DNA from: Perkinsus chesapeaki
Taxonomy: Eukaryota > Perkinsozoa > Perkinsida > Perkinsidae
NCBI GenBank assembly: GCA_013115145.1
Contig: JAAPAO010000302.1
Coordinates: 1 to 41,424 of the forward strand
Reading direction: 5' to 3'
Length of the DNA: 41,424 bases
Positions 12,218 to 20,796 of the stretch are shown one piece after another. Numbering within the stretch: the stretch's first letter is position 1; each line of letters opens with the position of its first letter. The translations under genes were made by a program, and so were the position numbers. The notes under the pieces were generated by a model. That model was not told the DNA's origin and searched no databases. It worked only from the letters and a program-made list of their open reading frames with translations.

Positions 12218-14374
12218 CTACGCCAAAACTTCTCTCCATGGTAGAGAGGAAACCAAATCTAATGCATCCACTTCTTCCCACTCTGTGGGTACTGCACAAT
12301 CACCAATACGACTCAACTGGTCTGCAGCAAAATTCTGCTTGCTAGCGAGGGTATGGATGCTAAGACTATCAAATGCTCGGTCTTCTTGAGACAAAAGGGT
12401 TGCAATAGCTCTCAAGACAGTTGACATTCTCTTTTTAGACGAATAACACTTTCTCAGACAATGTGCCGCCGCGCTATTGTCTGTGAAAAGGTGGAGTGGT
12501 AAGTCCTTGGGGGCATATCGCGTGGATAAAACAACCCCCAAACCGCTTGCCAGCAATTCAAGGACGGTCATGTCCATAGATGATGGCATGTGGCCACGCA
12601 ATAATGCACGCCGGAGAGGGCCTGGAAGACGATCCAACGATAACCGAAAGAACCAAGTTTTCTGAGAATTATCTTGGCACACAGACAGAAAACCACCCAG
12701 ACCAAAGGTACACGCATCGCATGCTGTAAAAGCCTTTCTGGAGACCGAGTTGTCGGGCGCAAAAATAGGTCTTGTAGTGTTCTCCAAAGCGGCCAGCCAG
12801 ACCCTAATATCTTTGCGAAGCTCTTTACCAACAGTAGCCACGTGCACGGTGCGGTCCATGTAACCAATCAAAGCATGAAACCGCTGTAGATAAGGCTTAA
12901 CCAAGGTCAAAACTTGACTGAACCACGTTAACCGACCAACAATACGACGGACTTGAGAAAGGGTAACCTTAGGTTGATGTAGCAACCGTTCCAGATCTCC
13001 CACAGTAGAGGTAATCTTATCAGCTGGGATATTTATACTAATTGTAGGTTGGACGGATACATTAAAACCCAGGACCTTCCAAGTGAAGGAATTTAAAACA
13101 ACCTTCTGCCAAGATATCCATAAGCCTAGGGCTTGAGTTAGCAACAAGACTCTCGCAACCGTGATCCTTTGGGCAGATGAAGGTATAAACAGAGTGAGAT
13201 CATCTATATAAAGAAAACCCAACATGGAGGTGCTGCTGTTGTCAAACATTCTGAAGAGCAAACGTCCCAAAGCTGAAGCAACTCTCGTCCAAAGGACTCC
13301 CGAGCTTCGCAGACCAAATGGCAGATTTCGGTGTCTAACCACCATTTTCTCAGGCCTACCATCGCCAAGTGAAGCCGGGGAGGAGATACACAAAAAAGAT
13401 CTCTCCGATTTGGCGACAACACAATGTCGATAGGCTCGCTGGAAGTCCAACTGGAAACCAACATACCTGTCGGAGTTACACCGAGAGATGTACTTAAGAA
13501 CAGCCTTTAGATCCGACAGAGACGGCAATGCCAGTGTCTCAGGGCACGTAAACGGGGTAATCTTACGATTTACCCCCGAACGTCGATAGTCCTCTACCAA
13601 CCTCCATGATGGTGGTGAACATGGAAGAGTTGGCTTGGGGATAGCGGCCACACGCGAAATTACAACGCCATCAATCTCGTCAGGCGGAACTATCTCCATC
13701 CGATTTGCCTTAAGCTCCTCCTGAATGTAATCGTAGACCTCCTTAGGCAAGGACTCAGCGGACGCATAATTCACAAAGGCCGAACGGAAATCAACAGGCT
13801 CCTTAGCAAGTTTGCTCGGAGAAAGAGAGAACGTTGGTAGGTTTCCAGCGACCGGAATACAATTTAGAATTCCGGCAGGAAACGGTTCATCAAGCATCTT
13901 GTATATGGATGCATCACTAACTTGGTCTCCAAACAAATCAGCAAGGGCAGACCAGAGCGGCGCACGAAAGGGGGCTCCACTGTGAGCAGGGCGATTCTCG
14001 CAACCAAGCAAAGAACATAAAGAAGAACGTAAGTCAGAAGCCGCGCCCTCGAAAACATCGGCGAACATAGTTTGTTCGCCAGGAGATAAGTTACCGGAAC
14101 GACCACCACGATATATTACATCAACCAGACCCCATTCCGATACAACCTCGTCAACAGCCTTCAAAACCGTCTTCTGAGACAAGCTCAGGTCGGGATAGCG
14201 AGCGCCAGGAGGAGGAAAATCGAGCCCAAAGCCAGATTTAAATTTGGTCTCGACCTGAACCGTGGGAGATGGCAGTGAACCGACTAAGTGCAAATTCTGC
14301 CTCATTGAATTGATCTCAGTCGAGTCAACCAACGAAGGAGTAGGGTAAGGGAAGCAAGAGAAAGATGATGGCAT
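12218..14374 (-). CDS. Reverse transcriptase-RNase H polyprotein
   Basis: About 718 aa from ATG 14374. RT motifs are in order: VEDYRRSGVNRKI (fingers), motif A QLDFQRAYRHC, motif B LPFGLRSSGVLW, motif C FLYIDDLTLF (the YIDD near residue 390) and WISWQKVVLNS (motif D region). The RNase H domain follows: AFTACDACTFGLGG (first Asp), MTVLELLASGLGV (Glu), LHLFTDNSAAAHCL (second Asp) and NFAADQLSRI (last Asp), all catalytic positions present. No protease, integrase or methyltransferase is visible. The frame stays open a few codons upstream of the first ATG, so a slightly different start or recoding from the Gag ORF, about 300 nt upstream, is possible. No stops or frameshifts, supporting an intact element. 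Confidence 0.97.
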   Translation of the reverse strand: MPSSFSCFPYPTPSLVDSTEINSMRQNLHLVGSLPSPTVQVETKFKSGFGLDFPPPGARYPDLSLSQKTVLKAVDEVVSEWGLVDVIYRGGRSGNLSPGEQTMFADVFEGAASDLRSSLCSLLGCENRPAHSGAPFRAPLWSALADLFGDQVSDASIYKMLDEPFPAGILNCIPVAGNLPTFSLSPSKLAKEPVDFRSAFVNYASAESLPKEVYDYIQEELKANRMEIVPPDEIDGVVISRVAAIPKPTLPCSPPSWRLVEDYRRSGVNRKITPFTCPETLALPSLSDLKAVLKYISRCNSDRYVGFQLDFQRAYRHCVVAKSERSFLCISSPASLGDGRPEKMVVRHRNLPFGLRSSGVLWTRVASALGRLLFRMFDNSSTSMLGFLYIDDLTLFIPSSAQRITVARVLLLTQALGLWISWQKVVLNSFTWKVLGFNVSVQPTISINIPADKITSTVGDLERLLHQPKVTLSQVRRIVGRLTWFSQVLTLVKPYLQRFHALIGYMDRTVHVATVGKELRKDIRVWLAALENTTRPIFAPDNSVSRKAFTACDACTFGLGGFLSVCQDNSQKTWFFRLSLDRLPGPLRRALLRGHMPSSMDMTVLELLASGLGVVLSTRYAPKDLPLHLFTDNSAAAHCLRKCYSSKKRMSTVLRAIATLLSQEDRAFDSLSIHTLASKQNFAADQLSRIGDCAVPTEWEEVDALDLVSSLPWREVLA

Positions 14375-14680
14375 GAACAGAAAATATCTGAACAACAATG
14401 CGCACCGAAGGCACCCAAATACTCAACTCATTCGGGTTGAGGAGATGAAACGCAGTTTCAAACAAATGTGCAAGAAAAAACACGGCGACGAGCCAGGGAA
14501 ACCCGGTTCGGATAACACCAGTAGCTCTGCCGCAATACCGCAGCTAAGCCTCACCATTGGCGAGTTTAACAGGCATCCACGACTCTCGTCAAGGCCGAGA
14601 GAGGAAGACGAAAAGGAGATGGTCAGATTCTGAGCATCAAGAGAGTTCAGGCTAAGGTCTGAGCCAAATAGGCAAACAGA

Positions 14681-15745
14681 CTAGACACCCGAAGCCTTAG
14701 GTAATTTGCCCGGCGAACGGGAAACGGAATCATCATTCCTGTCTCTTTTTTCACCACGATTGGAATCTCTTCGACCCTTCTGCGAGTCCGTGGACTTCGA
14801 GCCGTCACCAGAGCGCCTCGACTTCTCTTGCTTGAGCTGAGGTTGGAAAGATGAAGCCGCTAAAGATGACAGAATAACTTCCGACAACAAGTCACCGCGA
14901 AAGTAAAAGTCACCCAACCCGGCAATTCCTAAGGAGGCCGAGGCTTCAATCTTACGCCGAATGGCTCTATCAGCCGCAGTAGCCGAAAACCAATTAAACT
15001 GAATAGCTAAACCAAGGATTCTAGCCTCATGTGCGTCTATCGCAGCTGGGGTCAAATCTCCCTTATTGATATTACCACCGTTAATATCATCCTGGACGAT
15101 AAGCATAGCCCAACCGAGCGTTTGAAAAGCCAAAGTCCAATGAGCACCAAACTGGCGCACAGGGTTTTTAGCCCCAGAAGGCTTCTCAGGAGACTTGATA
15201 ATCACTGGAGTGCCGTCCTCCTTCTCGGCGAGGATGGTACCGTCGCGCCTGCCGTCAGCAGACTCATCTATGAAATAACGGGACAAGTCTACATAAGTCC
15301 AAGGGGAACCTCTCAATGCTTCGACCATTTTTGTAGTAGGCATACACGCATCCGGGATAGGGCCCCACTTCTCGCTCACAGCTTTAACACTATCGGAGTA
15401 GTCTCTCGACCTCGACGAAGATCGCGCCGCAGTCACCTCACCACTACCAACAGCAGCCCGAGAAGCATACGCTAACTGGTCCTTCGCTTCTGCAGATATA
15501 CTGCACACATAAGTAGAAAGGACTCCCTCCTCCAGATTATCCAAAACGGGTGACTCACCAAGCTTGGCGAGCAAAGCCTTCTGGGCACCCTCAGAGAGGC
15601 AGCTAATAGACCTAAGGGAGCCAAGGCCGAAACCACACAAGCCTTCTACAAGAGCTTCTTGAACTGAAGGTTCAGCAACGACTTCTCGGACAACTTCTTC
15701 TAGGAGATCTCGGGAACCGCGAGGGTGAGCAGAGACCGTGGACAT
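14681..15745 (-). CDS. Gag-like protein of the retrotransposon
   Basis: About 354 aa from ATG 15745 (the frame is open slightly upstream without ATG). It is the first ORF after A1, in the Gag position. The N-terminal two thirds look globular and helical: LLEEVVREVVAEPSVQEALV, WTLAFQTLGWAMLIVQDD, AHEARILGLAIQFNWF. The last 60 residues are a highly charged, Lys/Arg/Ser/Asp-rich tail (RRSGDGSKSTDSQKGRRDSN) that could bind RNA. No CCHC zinc knuckle is present. The assignment rests on position and the basic tail; I do not recognise a specific Gag family. About 196 nt of leader separate it from A1. Confidence 0.65.
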   Translation of the reverse strand: MSTVSAHPRGSRDLLEEVVREVVAEPSVQEALVEGLCGFGLGSLRSISCLSEGAQKALLAKLGESPVLDNLEEGVLSTYVCSISAEAKDQLAYASRAAVGSGEVTAARSSSRSRDYSDSVKAVSEKWGPIPDACMPTTKMVEALRGSPWTYVDLSRYFIDESADGRRDGTILAEKEDGTPVIIKSPEKPSGAKNPVRQFGAHWTLAFQTLGWAMLIVQDDINGGNINKGDLTPAAIDAHEARILGLAIQFNWFSATAADRAIRRKIEASASLGIAGLGDFYFRGDLLSEVILSSLAASSFQPQLKQEKSRRSGDGSKSTDSQKGRRDSNRGEKRDRNDDSVSRSPGKLPKASGV

Positions 15746-15941
15746 TGTCAAAAACAACTAAAAAGGAGTCACACGAGAGGGGGAATCCTACCCCAAGCAG
15801 GAAAAAAAAAGACCTCTAAGAGAGGAAAAGGACGCAAGGGTCCCCACGGGCCAAAGAACCCTTAAAAAAAGAGAAACAAAGTCTCCAAGGTCAAATGACC
15901 CAGAGCCAGTAGACTGGCGGCTATAAGCAAAGCATGCCCTC

Positions 15942-16112
15942 AGGAGAAAACTCCACACAAGGGCGATCAACCTGAGTTTTCTGCTCTACTATATCATTAT
16001 GAAACAGAAGCTACGCAGCTTACACAATGGTCAAATCTCAGAACATGGCGGAGCGAAGCGTCCCCCGAAGAACGAATTTACCCGCGTCGAACCTTGCAGG
16101 TTTAACTATACA
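15942..16112 (-). repeat. Split direct repeat A1 (outer 5' end)
   Basis: 171 bp, identical by eye to A2. It forms the 5' end of the element on the minus strand (TGTATAGTT). Right flank is ATGTTTCAACC. The promoter of the genomic RNA would lie in or near this repeat; I can identify no core promoter. Confidence 0.92.
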
Positions 16113-16414
16113 ATGTTTCAACCAAGCATGAAACTTTGAAAGTCTAAGCGATCCCCCATCTACGCCGGATCTACTCATGATCCCGCTCAAGCGTCCCGCC
16201 ACCGATACGAATATGTGTATCGTTACCCCCAATGAACGCAAGTAGCCCGTATTTCCGAAACACGATTCCGCAAGATCGCCAAAAGCGAATCACCTGTATG
16301 AGTATTGCTAAACGACAGTGGATCTGGCTCCCAGTGTCTGCTCCTAACCAACGCATTTTGTTGAAATATAAAGAATAACGATTGGATGGTAATGAGGAGG
16401 GTTAATGGGAATCG
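16113..16414. other. Spacer right of the retrotransposon, nothing recognised
   Basis: No gene supported. A short inverted repeat GGATC/GATCC with a 7-nt loop lies near 16167-16183; it is within chance expectation. Confidence 0.4.
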
Positions 16415-16435
16415 ACGAAACTTCGCAAGTTTCGT
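16415..16435. other. Conserved 3' hairpin of copy 3
   Basis: ACGAAACTT (16415-16423), loop CGC, AAGTTTCGT (16427-16435). It lies 28 nt beyond the stop codon at 16464 (minus strand), the same stem, loop and distance as in copy 2. Confidence 0.75.
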
Positions 16436-16463
16436 AATCCCAAAATGTCTCCGAAATAAGTAT

Positions 16464-16841
16464 TCACTTCATATGCCTCGCTGTATAGGTAACCGTGGAC
16501 CCAGACTGATAGAAGGACAAGGAAGTATGGTCCTCGCTTAGTTTTGGATTTAAGGATCTCGTAGTTAGATTCCCACCTGACTTATTAATCATATCATCAC
16601 ATTCTCTACCAGACAGATAGAGCTCTCTTTCGCTAACTTCATAAACGCACTTGTACTTCTTGGCAATGACAGGGCGATTCTTCTTCAGAATAACTGTACC
16701 ATCACTCTTGAAGGTTATGCTCAAGTCGATATAATAGCCTTTGGGAGGGTTGACCGTAGGGACAAACTTCGCATTGAAGTACTGGCCATTGAGGAGCGAT
16801 GCAGCCAGCATGAGGATGACATAACGTGGGAAGTTGAGCAT
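16464..16841 (-). CDS. Small secreted protein, family of unknown function (copy 3, intact)
   Basis: 125 aa from ATG 16841. MLNFPRYVILMLAASLLNGQ is a signal peptide with likely cleavage near NGQ|YF. The mature part carries AKFVPTVNPPKGYYIDLS, TFKSDGTVILKK, KKYKCVYEV, LYLSGRECDDMI and a C-terminal FYQSGSTVTYTARHMK. Two Cys may pair. The Phe/Tyr/Thr/Val-alternating C-terminus suggests a beta-rich fold. No known family is recognised. It belongs with two broken copies at 8.4-9.5 kb, forming a former tandem cluster now split by the retrotransposon. Nucleotide identity with copy 2 is near perfect over the first 180 nt and much lower after it, suggesting gene conversion or selection acting differently on the two halves. 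Confidence 0.8.
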   Translation of the reverse strand: MLNFPRYVILMLAASLLNGQYFNAKFVPTVNPPKGYYIDLSITFKSDGTVILKKNRPVIAKKYKCVYEVSERELYLSGRECDDMINKSGGNLTTRSLNPKLSEDHTSLSFYQSGSTVTYTARHMK

Positions 16842-17109
16842 CAGGGATTCAACACTTTACAAGGACCTGACCGACGAGCTACTATGTGGCAGATAGCAGG
16901 GGCTAGCTTTGCTGATAATTGCTTCACCGTATAGCGACTGGGTCACCGAAGTTACTACGCGATCGCAAACTGCCAACTGGACAGGCTGAGGACAATTTTT
17001 ACTGGTGCCTGCATAGCCACATCACTCAAACCGCATTGATCAATTGACCACACTGATATAATGAACTATAATGATAGAATGAAGTCAGATAGCGCTATTC
17101 TATGCTGCA

Positions 17110-17126
17110 GTCACGGTGACCGTGAC
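17110..17126. repeat. Perfect 8+1+8 palindrome
   Basis: GTCACGGT (17110-17117), G, ACCGTGAC (17119-17126). It has the same single-base spacer as the tri-arm blocks but no third matching arm. Confidence 0.85.
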
Positions 17127-17186
17127 GTGGCCCTATTATACAGTGCATCGACCACACCTCACGTCCACTGGCCATAGTCAATTGCT

Positions 17187-17201
17187 GTTAGGTTTCCTAA
17201 C
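17187..17201. repeat. 6+3+6 hairpin
   Basis: GTTAGG, loop TTT, CCTAAC. Confidence 0.6.
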
Positions 17202-17233
17202 TCAAGTAAATAGTAGAAATAGGGTCAGGATCA

Positions 17234-17253
17234 CAACCGTCGGTTGCCAACCG
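17234..17253. repeat. Tri-arm palindromic 20-mer (perfect)
   Basis: CAACCG, T, CGGTTG, C, CAACCG. The second palindrome extends to 7+1+7 (17240-17254). Confidence 0.92.
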
Positions 17254-17309
17254 AAGACCAATGTCACCCCTTTCTTCATCAAATCTGACATTCATATCAA
17301 CCGCGAGCA

Positions 17310-17330
17310 CTTGGGCTCCAAATTTTGGAG
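17310..17330. repeat. Tri-arm block, decayed (2 mismatches)
   Basis: CTTGGG (two changes), C, TCCAAA, T, TTTGGA. The right-hand palindrome CTCCAAA-T-TTTGGAG (17316-17330) is a perfect 7+1+7. Confidence 0.7.
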
Positions 17331-17522
17331 ACAATCGTTCGAATAACCTGCAGAATGGAGCCCGTCTAAGAATAGAAATCGTAAAATCACAAGTGGTGCA
17401 TTGGCTATGGCATGCGCAAACCCCGGTCGCATCTTTATGATCCGGCCCAGTGCACTGTACACTGCTGCGTTAATGGTTACTAACCAGCAGCATCCTGAAT
17501 CAGGGCAACTGGTCTATGTCGT

Positions 17523-17544
17523 CTGACACAGTGTCAGTGACACT
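17523..17544. repeat. Tri-arm palindromic 20-mer (perfect)
   Basis: TGACAC (17524-17529), A, GTGTCA, G, TGACAC (17538-17543). Both palindromes extend to 7+1+7. Confidence 0.93.
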
Positions 17545-17630
17545 AGTATAGTATTGTCGAGTGCAGTTTTTGGCGTCACTGGGTTAGCTCGGTCTTCCGA
17601 ACTGTGGAACAGCGGAACCCGAAGGCAATT

Positions 17631-17653
17631 AATCGATTCGATTCAATCGAATC
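17631..17653. repeat. Tri-arm palindromic 20-mer (perfect)
   Basis: AATCGA (17631-17636), T, TCGATT, C, AATCGA (17645-17650). The second palindrome extends to 9+1+9 (17635-17653). Confidence 0.93.
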
Positions 17654-17764
17654 TCGGATCGATGCGGTGATTGAGAGTGTGTTCGAAGGATTCGTTCAAA
17701 GCGGCAGTGGTCCGATTCCATGGTTAGTCGTAGCTTCCCGGAAGTAGAGCTCGAAACACTCTCC

Positions 17765-17784
17765 TGGTGCTGCACAAGTGGTGC
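17765..17784. repeat. Tri-arm palindromic 20-mer (1 mismatch)
   Basis: TGGTGC, T, GCACAA (one change from GCACCA), G, TGGTGC. Confidence 0.85.
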
Positions 17785-17805
17785 ACCGCGAAGAAGTCCC
17801 CTCGT

Positions 17806-17826
17806 GTGTAGCCTACACAGTGTAGG
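17806..17826. repeat. Tri-arm palindromic 20-mer (perfect)
   Basis: GTGTAG (17806-17811), C, CTACAC, A, GTGTAG (17820-17825). The second palindrome extends to 7+1+7. It begins only 21 nt after the previous block ends. Confidence 0.93.
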
Positions 17827-17873
17827 TGACCCACAGTAGATCAGAACTATGCGATTGAGTCGAATCTTCGTTG

Positions 17874-17914
17874 ATCGCTGAATTGAGAATCAAAACGATT
17901 CTCAATTCGGCGAT
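17874..17914. repeat. Long hairpin, 18-bp stem with one mismatch
   Basis: GAATTGAGAATC (17880-17891), loop AAAAC, GATTCTCAATTC (17897-17908) pair perfectly. After one T/G mismatch, ATCGC (17874-17878) pairs with GCGAT (17910-17914). It is the longest inverted repeat in the region and could be read as a tiny foldback element. Confidence 0.85.
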
Positions 17915-17962
17915 GCCGCAGAGTCCTCGTAATTCGTTTGGGCTGAAAAGAAATGACGCTAG

Positions 17963-17989
17963 AAGTTCCAACGGTTTAAGTTGGAACTT
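17963..17989. repeat. 9+9+9 perfect hairpin
   Basis: AAGTTCCAA (17963-17971), 9-nt loop, TTGGAACTT (17981-17989). Confidence 0.85.
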
Positions 17990-18256
17990 GGAAAATTTCC
18001 CGGAGATTCACTCTACCTTAATTGACATTAGGCAAGGAAGGTTGTACGGATGAGAATCCTTAGTTGTGTAGGGGGATAGAACGCAACAGAAGAAGTGTTG
18101 AGGGAGTGATCAACAAATAATAACTGCAAGGGAACCATTCAACGATCCCCGCCGAGTATCAGAAGCAACTAGTGAACAATTCTGATTCAGAGCGGTTTAT
18201 GCACCACTCGAAATATCTTCGGATTTGCGACCAAGATGAATCTAATACATTTGAGT

Positions 18257-18277
18257 ATGTGAGTCTCACATTGTGAG
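18257..18277. repeat. Tri-arm palindromic 20-mer (perfect)
   Basis: TGTGAG (18258-18263), T, CTCACA, T, TGTGAG (18272-18277). Part of it (GTCTCACATTGTG) recurs at 18366-18378, where the third arm is TGTGTG and the first is lost. Confidence 0.93.
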
Positions 18278-18471
18278 TGGTAGCAACAATCCGCCCAATT
18301 CTTTCCGCTCGCCCCAACGGTCATGGCGTTATAACGGTTCTTTTCACTCGTAATGATTAGAATATGTCTCACATTGTGTGTTGGTATTCGTCGAAATGGG
18401 AAAGTTATGACTGATTTGCACCACAGTTTGGGTCACACTGTACAGATGGCTCGGACCGAACTGTACATGGA

Positions 18472-18493
18472 TTCTGTGACAGACTTTCTGTCA
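18472..18493. repeat. Tri-arm palindromic 20-mer (1 mismatch)
   Basis: TTCTGT (18472-18477), G, ACAGAC (one change), T, TTCTGT (18486-18491). It also reads as a 7+3+7 hairpin TGACAGA-CTT-TCTGTCA (18477-18493). Confidence 0.85.
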
Positions 18494-18810
18494 ACGCAAT
18501 AGGCGAAAACAGTCTCTAAAAATAATGGTTCCAAAATGGTAACTATAATGATACATTATTTTACGAACATAGATACAATGGCCACCACAGATCGGCAGCA
18601 CTCAAGCTCAGCTGGATTCCATGAATCAAGTTCTCGAGTCTTGGTAGGCCGATAGTATCTGGAAACGATCTGATAAGTTATTAATCGGGTAAAATCCGGC
18701 AATGCAAGCACCAGCAGAAGATTCCTATTCTTGGAGAGCAAAGTATAGGCGTCAGTCCCAATGTTCATGAAACCAATTCTGGGATTCAGAATCGATGCCA
18801 GCGTCGCATT

Positions 18811-20603
18811 TTACGTGTAAAAAGCAGTTCTGGAATCGATTCCGAATTTCAAAACAGGTTTATTAAACGACCCCAGTAGCGCAGGAAGACGACGAACGGC
18901 ATGTGTTTGCTCACCTGCCAGTGAATCATCCGAGCAGGACCATTCGCTCAGAGAATCTCCGATCTCCTCTTCCTCGCCAAAGAAATATAACAAGTCAACA
19001 TAGTCCTGGTAGAGGCCCATACCGCGATACGCCGTACTGATATAAAATGACCGCACCAGAAGCATCGAGATGTGCGTGGCGTCAACTTCGTTTGACCGGC
19101 AAGGCTGACGGACCAATCGTCTGAGCACCTTCGCTAGCAGAAGCAGCTCCGGTTCCGCATCCATGATCTCGTGCTTTAACCGCTGCATTTCAGCCATCGC
19201 CCCGCATTCGGTCACAAAGCGAATCTCGACGTGGAAGTCTAAGTGAGGTATCTCTACGGTCATATAGCATGGTACTTGGTCCTCCTGTACTATGGTGAGC
19301 CGGGGTACACTATATGCAGGACAACAGTCCCTCTTACTAATTCGGGTAATTGACCAACCATTGGCCTCGGCAGCACAAATGAGCTGCAATTTGGAGGAAA
19401 GGACATCATCGTTCGCCATCGCCACTCTCAAGAGATCATCATCTCGATTAGCTATACCCAACGCGAATGCCCCAAGAGGGAAGGCATCAGTGCCCGTGAC
19501 TTGCTTTATGTAATCGACTGCAGAGCGTGCAAGAGCCACTTGACCTGCCGTTGCTTCCCAACGCTTGAGCATACATCGCAGCCTGTTTGTGGCATCAAAT
19601 GCAGTGAGTCGGTAGCATACACATGCACCGTCGATCTGCTGTATGGTGATTCCAGGCAGGCTACTGAGGTTCTTCTGACTGACCTGAGTGATACTAGCCT
19701 AAGACCACTAGCTTCCTCTTTCTCGTCCCTGTATAGTTGTTCCTCTGTGAGGGCTTCCTTACCTCATCCTTCGGGACTAAGTCCCTCAGCTTGACACCAC
19801 CTCTTAGGTTTATTTCGTCAAAGAAGTTAAAGATGAGGTCACCATGGGCGATGTACCGCGTACCATCGGCTGTGGTTTTGCCTCGCGTCACTAGAAGGTC
19901 AACTATGCACTCTCGGAGCAACACCCGCAGCTGGGCCGGCGTCGCCGGTTCTCTCCCCATATAAAACCTGAGCAGCCCCTGCATTCAACAGTGCATGCCA
20001 CTCAGCAGCTCACAAGTCCTCAGTTCCGCCCTCCTCTGTTGGTGCTGGCGGAATGAACTCGAGCTTAACAACACCAGTGCTTACAGCTGTAGGAGAATCT
20101 GACGACCTCATACCAGCAATACATTCCCGTCAACAGCCCCCCCCACCTGTTAGCGGGTCACCGTCCAGCGAAGACCTATCGGATTCCCTGTCCCGCCGTT
20201 CGTGATCAGGCCCGATCCTTGCCCGCTTGAAGCTAGGCTCATCGTCACTTGGCGGCCGTTTGATCTCCGCCATTGCACCATAGTTCGTAGAAAGCATACT
20301 GCTACTCTCAAATGGCTTCAGTGGTTTGAGTGGCAAAGGAGAGGGCATACCTCCATTCGTCGCATCTGTTGTCGGAGTAACTGGTAGTGGTACGGGAGGA
20401 GCCGGTAGCATCGTCTCTGGTTTCGTAGGCAGCAGCGGTAGGCCACTCGAATGTTGGCCGAATTGTGAGACGCTGGGTCTGGGCGGTCCTGCTGCTGGTG
20501 GTGGCGGTGGTCTGTTAGAGAAGCCCGTCCTGGGGGCAGCCCCTCCAGTTGGGGGGCCCCTCAAACCGCCCCGCATTCCCCCACGACCGCGACCTCTGAA
20601 CAT
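18811..20603 (-). CDS. RGG/Pro-rich protein with a nucleotidyltransferase (TRF4/PAP-like) domain, multi-exon
   Basis: Four exons join in phase through GT-AG introns of about 60, 46 and 79 nt. The first (ATG 20603) encodes FRGRGRGGMRGGLRGPP, an RGG RNA-binding tail, then a disordered Pro-rich and charged stretch. The second (about 20070-20009) gives VKLEFIPPAPTEEGGTEDL. The third holds a helical segment LRVLLRECIVDLL..GDLIFNFFDEIN..KLRDLV that could be a winged-helix/LOTUS-like or a TAF13/SPT3-like histone fold. The last exon (to 18811) resembles noncanonical poly(A)/U polymerases: FPLGAFALGIANRDDDLL at the GS-DxD site, HLDFHVEIRF at the third Asp strand, and LLLAKVLRRLVRQ..HISMLLVRSFY for the central helices. 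The GS pair reads GA and the DxD reads DDD, so catalysis is doubtful. Alternatively the third exon is a separate short gene ending at 19694. Confidence 0.55.
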
Positions 20604-20796
20604 CTGAGGCCACCCCAAGGAGCTGCGAAAATCGGTTTAACCCTTTTCCCATTTAAAACTAATGGGGCGAACACAAGAGCCCGAAGATCATTAGAATGAC
20701 AATTGATCAGCGGCAAAAGGAATGATCGGGCGGAATTTCCCCGAGCCCGGTGGAGTGTGAGGGACGAGAATCATTATCGCTACTGCGGCGAGGGCC

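Larger units (their letters stand above)
10253..16112 (-). mobile_element. Complete Ngaro/PAT-type (DIRS order) tyrosine-recombinase retrotransposon
   Basis: Read on the minus strand the element is A1 (16112-15942), Gag-like ORF, RT-RNase H ORF, tyrosine recombinase ORF, B1 (10759-10612), A2 (10611-10441), a 40-nt spacer, then B2 (10400-10253). This is the split-direct-repeat layout known for Ngaro and PAT elements. A1/A2 (171 bp) and B1/B2 (148 bp) look identical base for base. The directly abutting B1-A2 junction equals what joining the two outer ends would give, as expected for a circular intermediate. No target duplication is seen, consistent with recombinase insertion. All three ORFs are open, so it appears recent and possibly active. 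It separates copies 2 and 3 of the secreted-protein family. No methyltransferase domain was found, unlike DIRS1 itself. Confidence 0.93.
16842..18810. other. Palindrome-rich, gene-free region
   Basis: No coding region is supported. The stretch holds at least eight tri-arm 20-mers or decayed forms plus several other perfect short inverted repeats (17110, 17187, 17880, 17963), far above chance. The word AGTGGTGCA recurs at 17392 and 17777, and inverted near 18200; a near form (TGTGGTGCA) is inverted near 18414. AACTATAATGATA occurs at 17064 and 18541. Individual blocks are listed below. Confidence 0.75.

Noticed and set aside
15029-15475. A 148-codon plus-strand frame
   Set aside because: Antisense to the Gag-like ORF, which better explains the sequence.
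17110-18493. CRISPR-like array for the palindrome cluster
   Set aside because: The repeats are not the same sequence, spacers are irregular, and the genome is eukaryotic.
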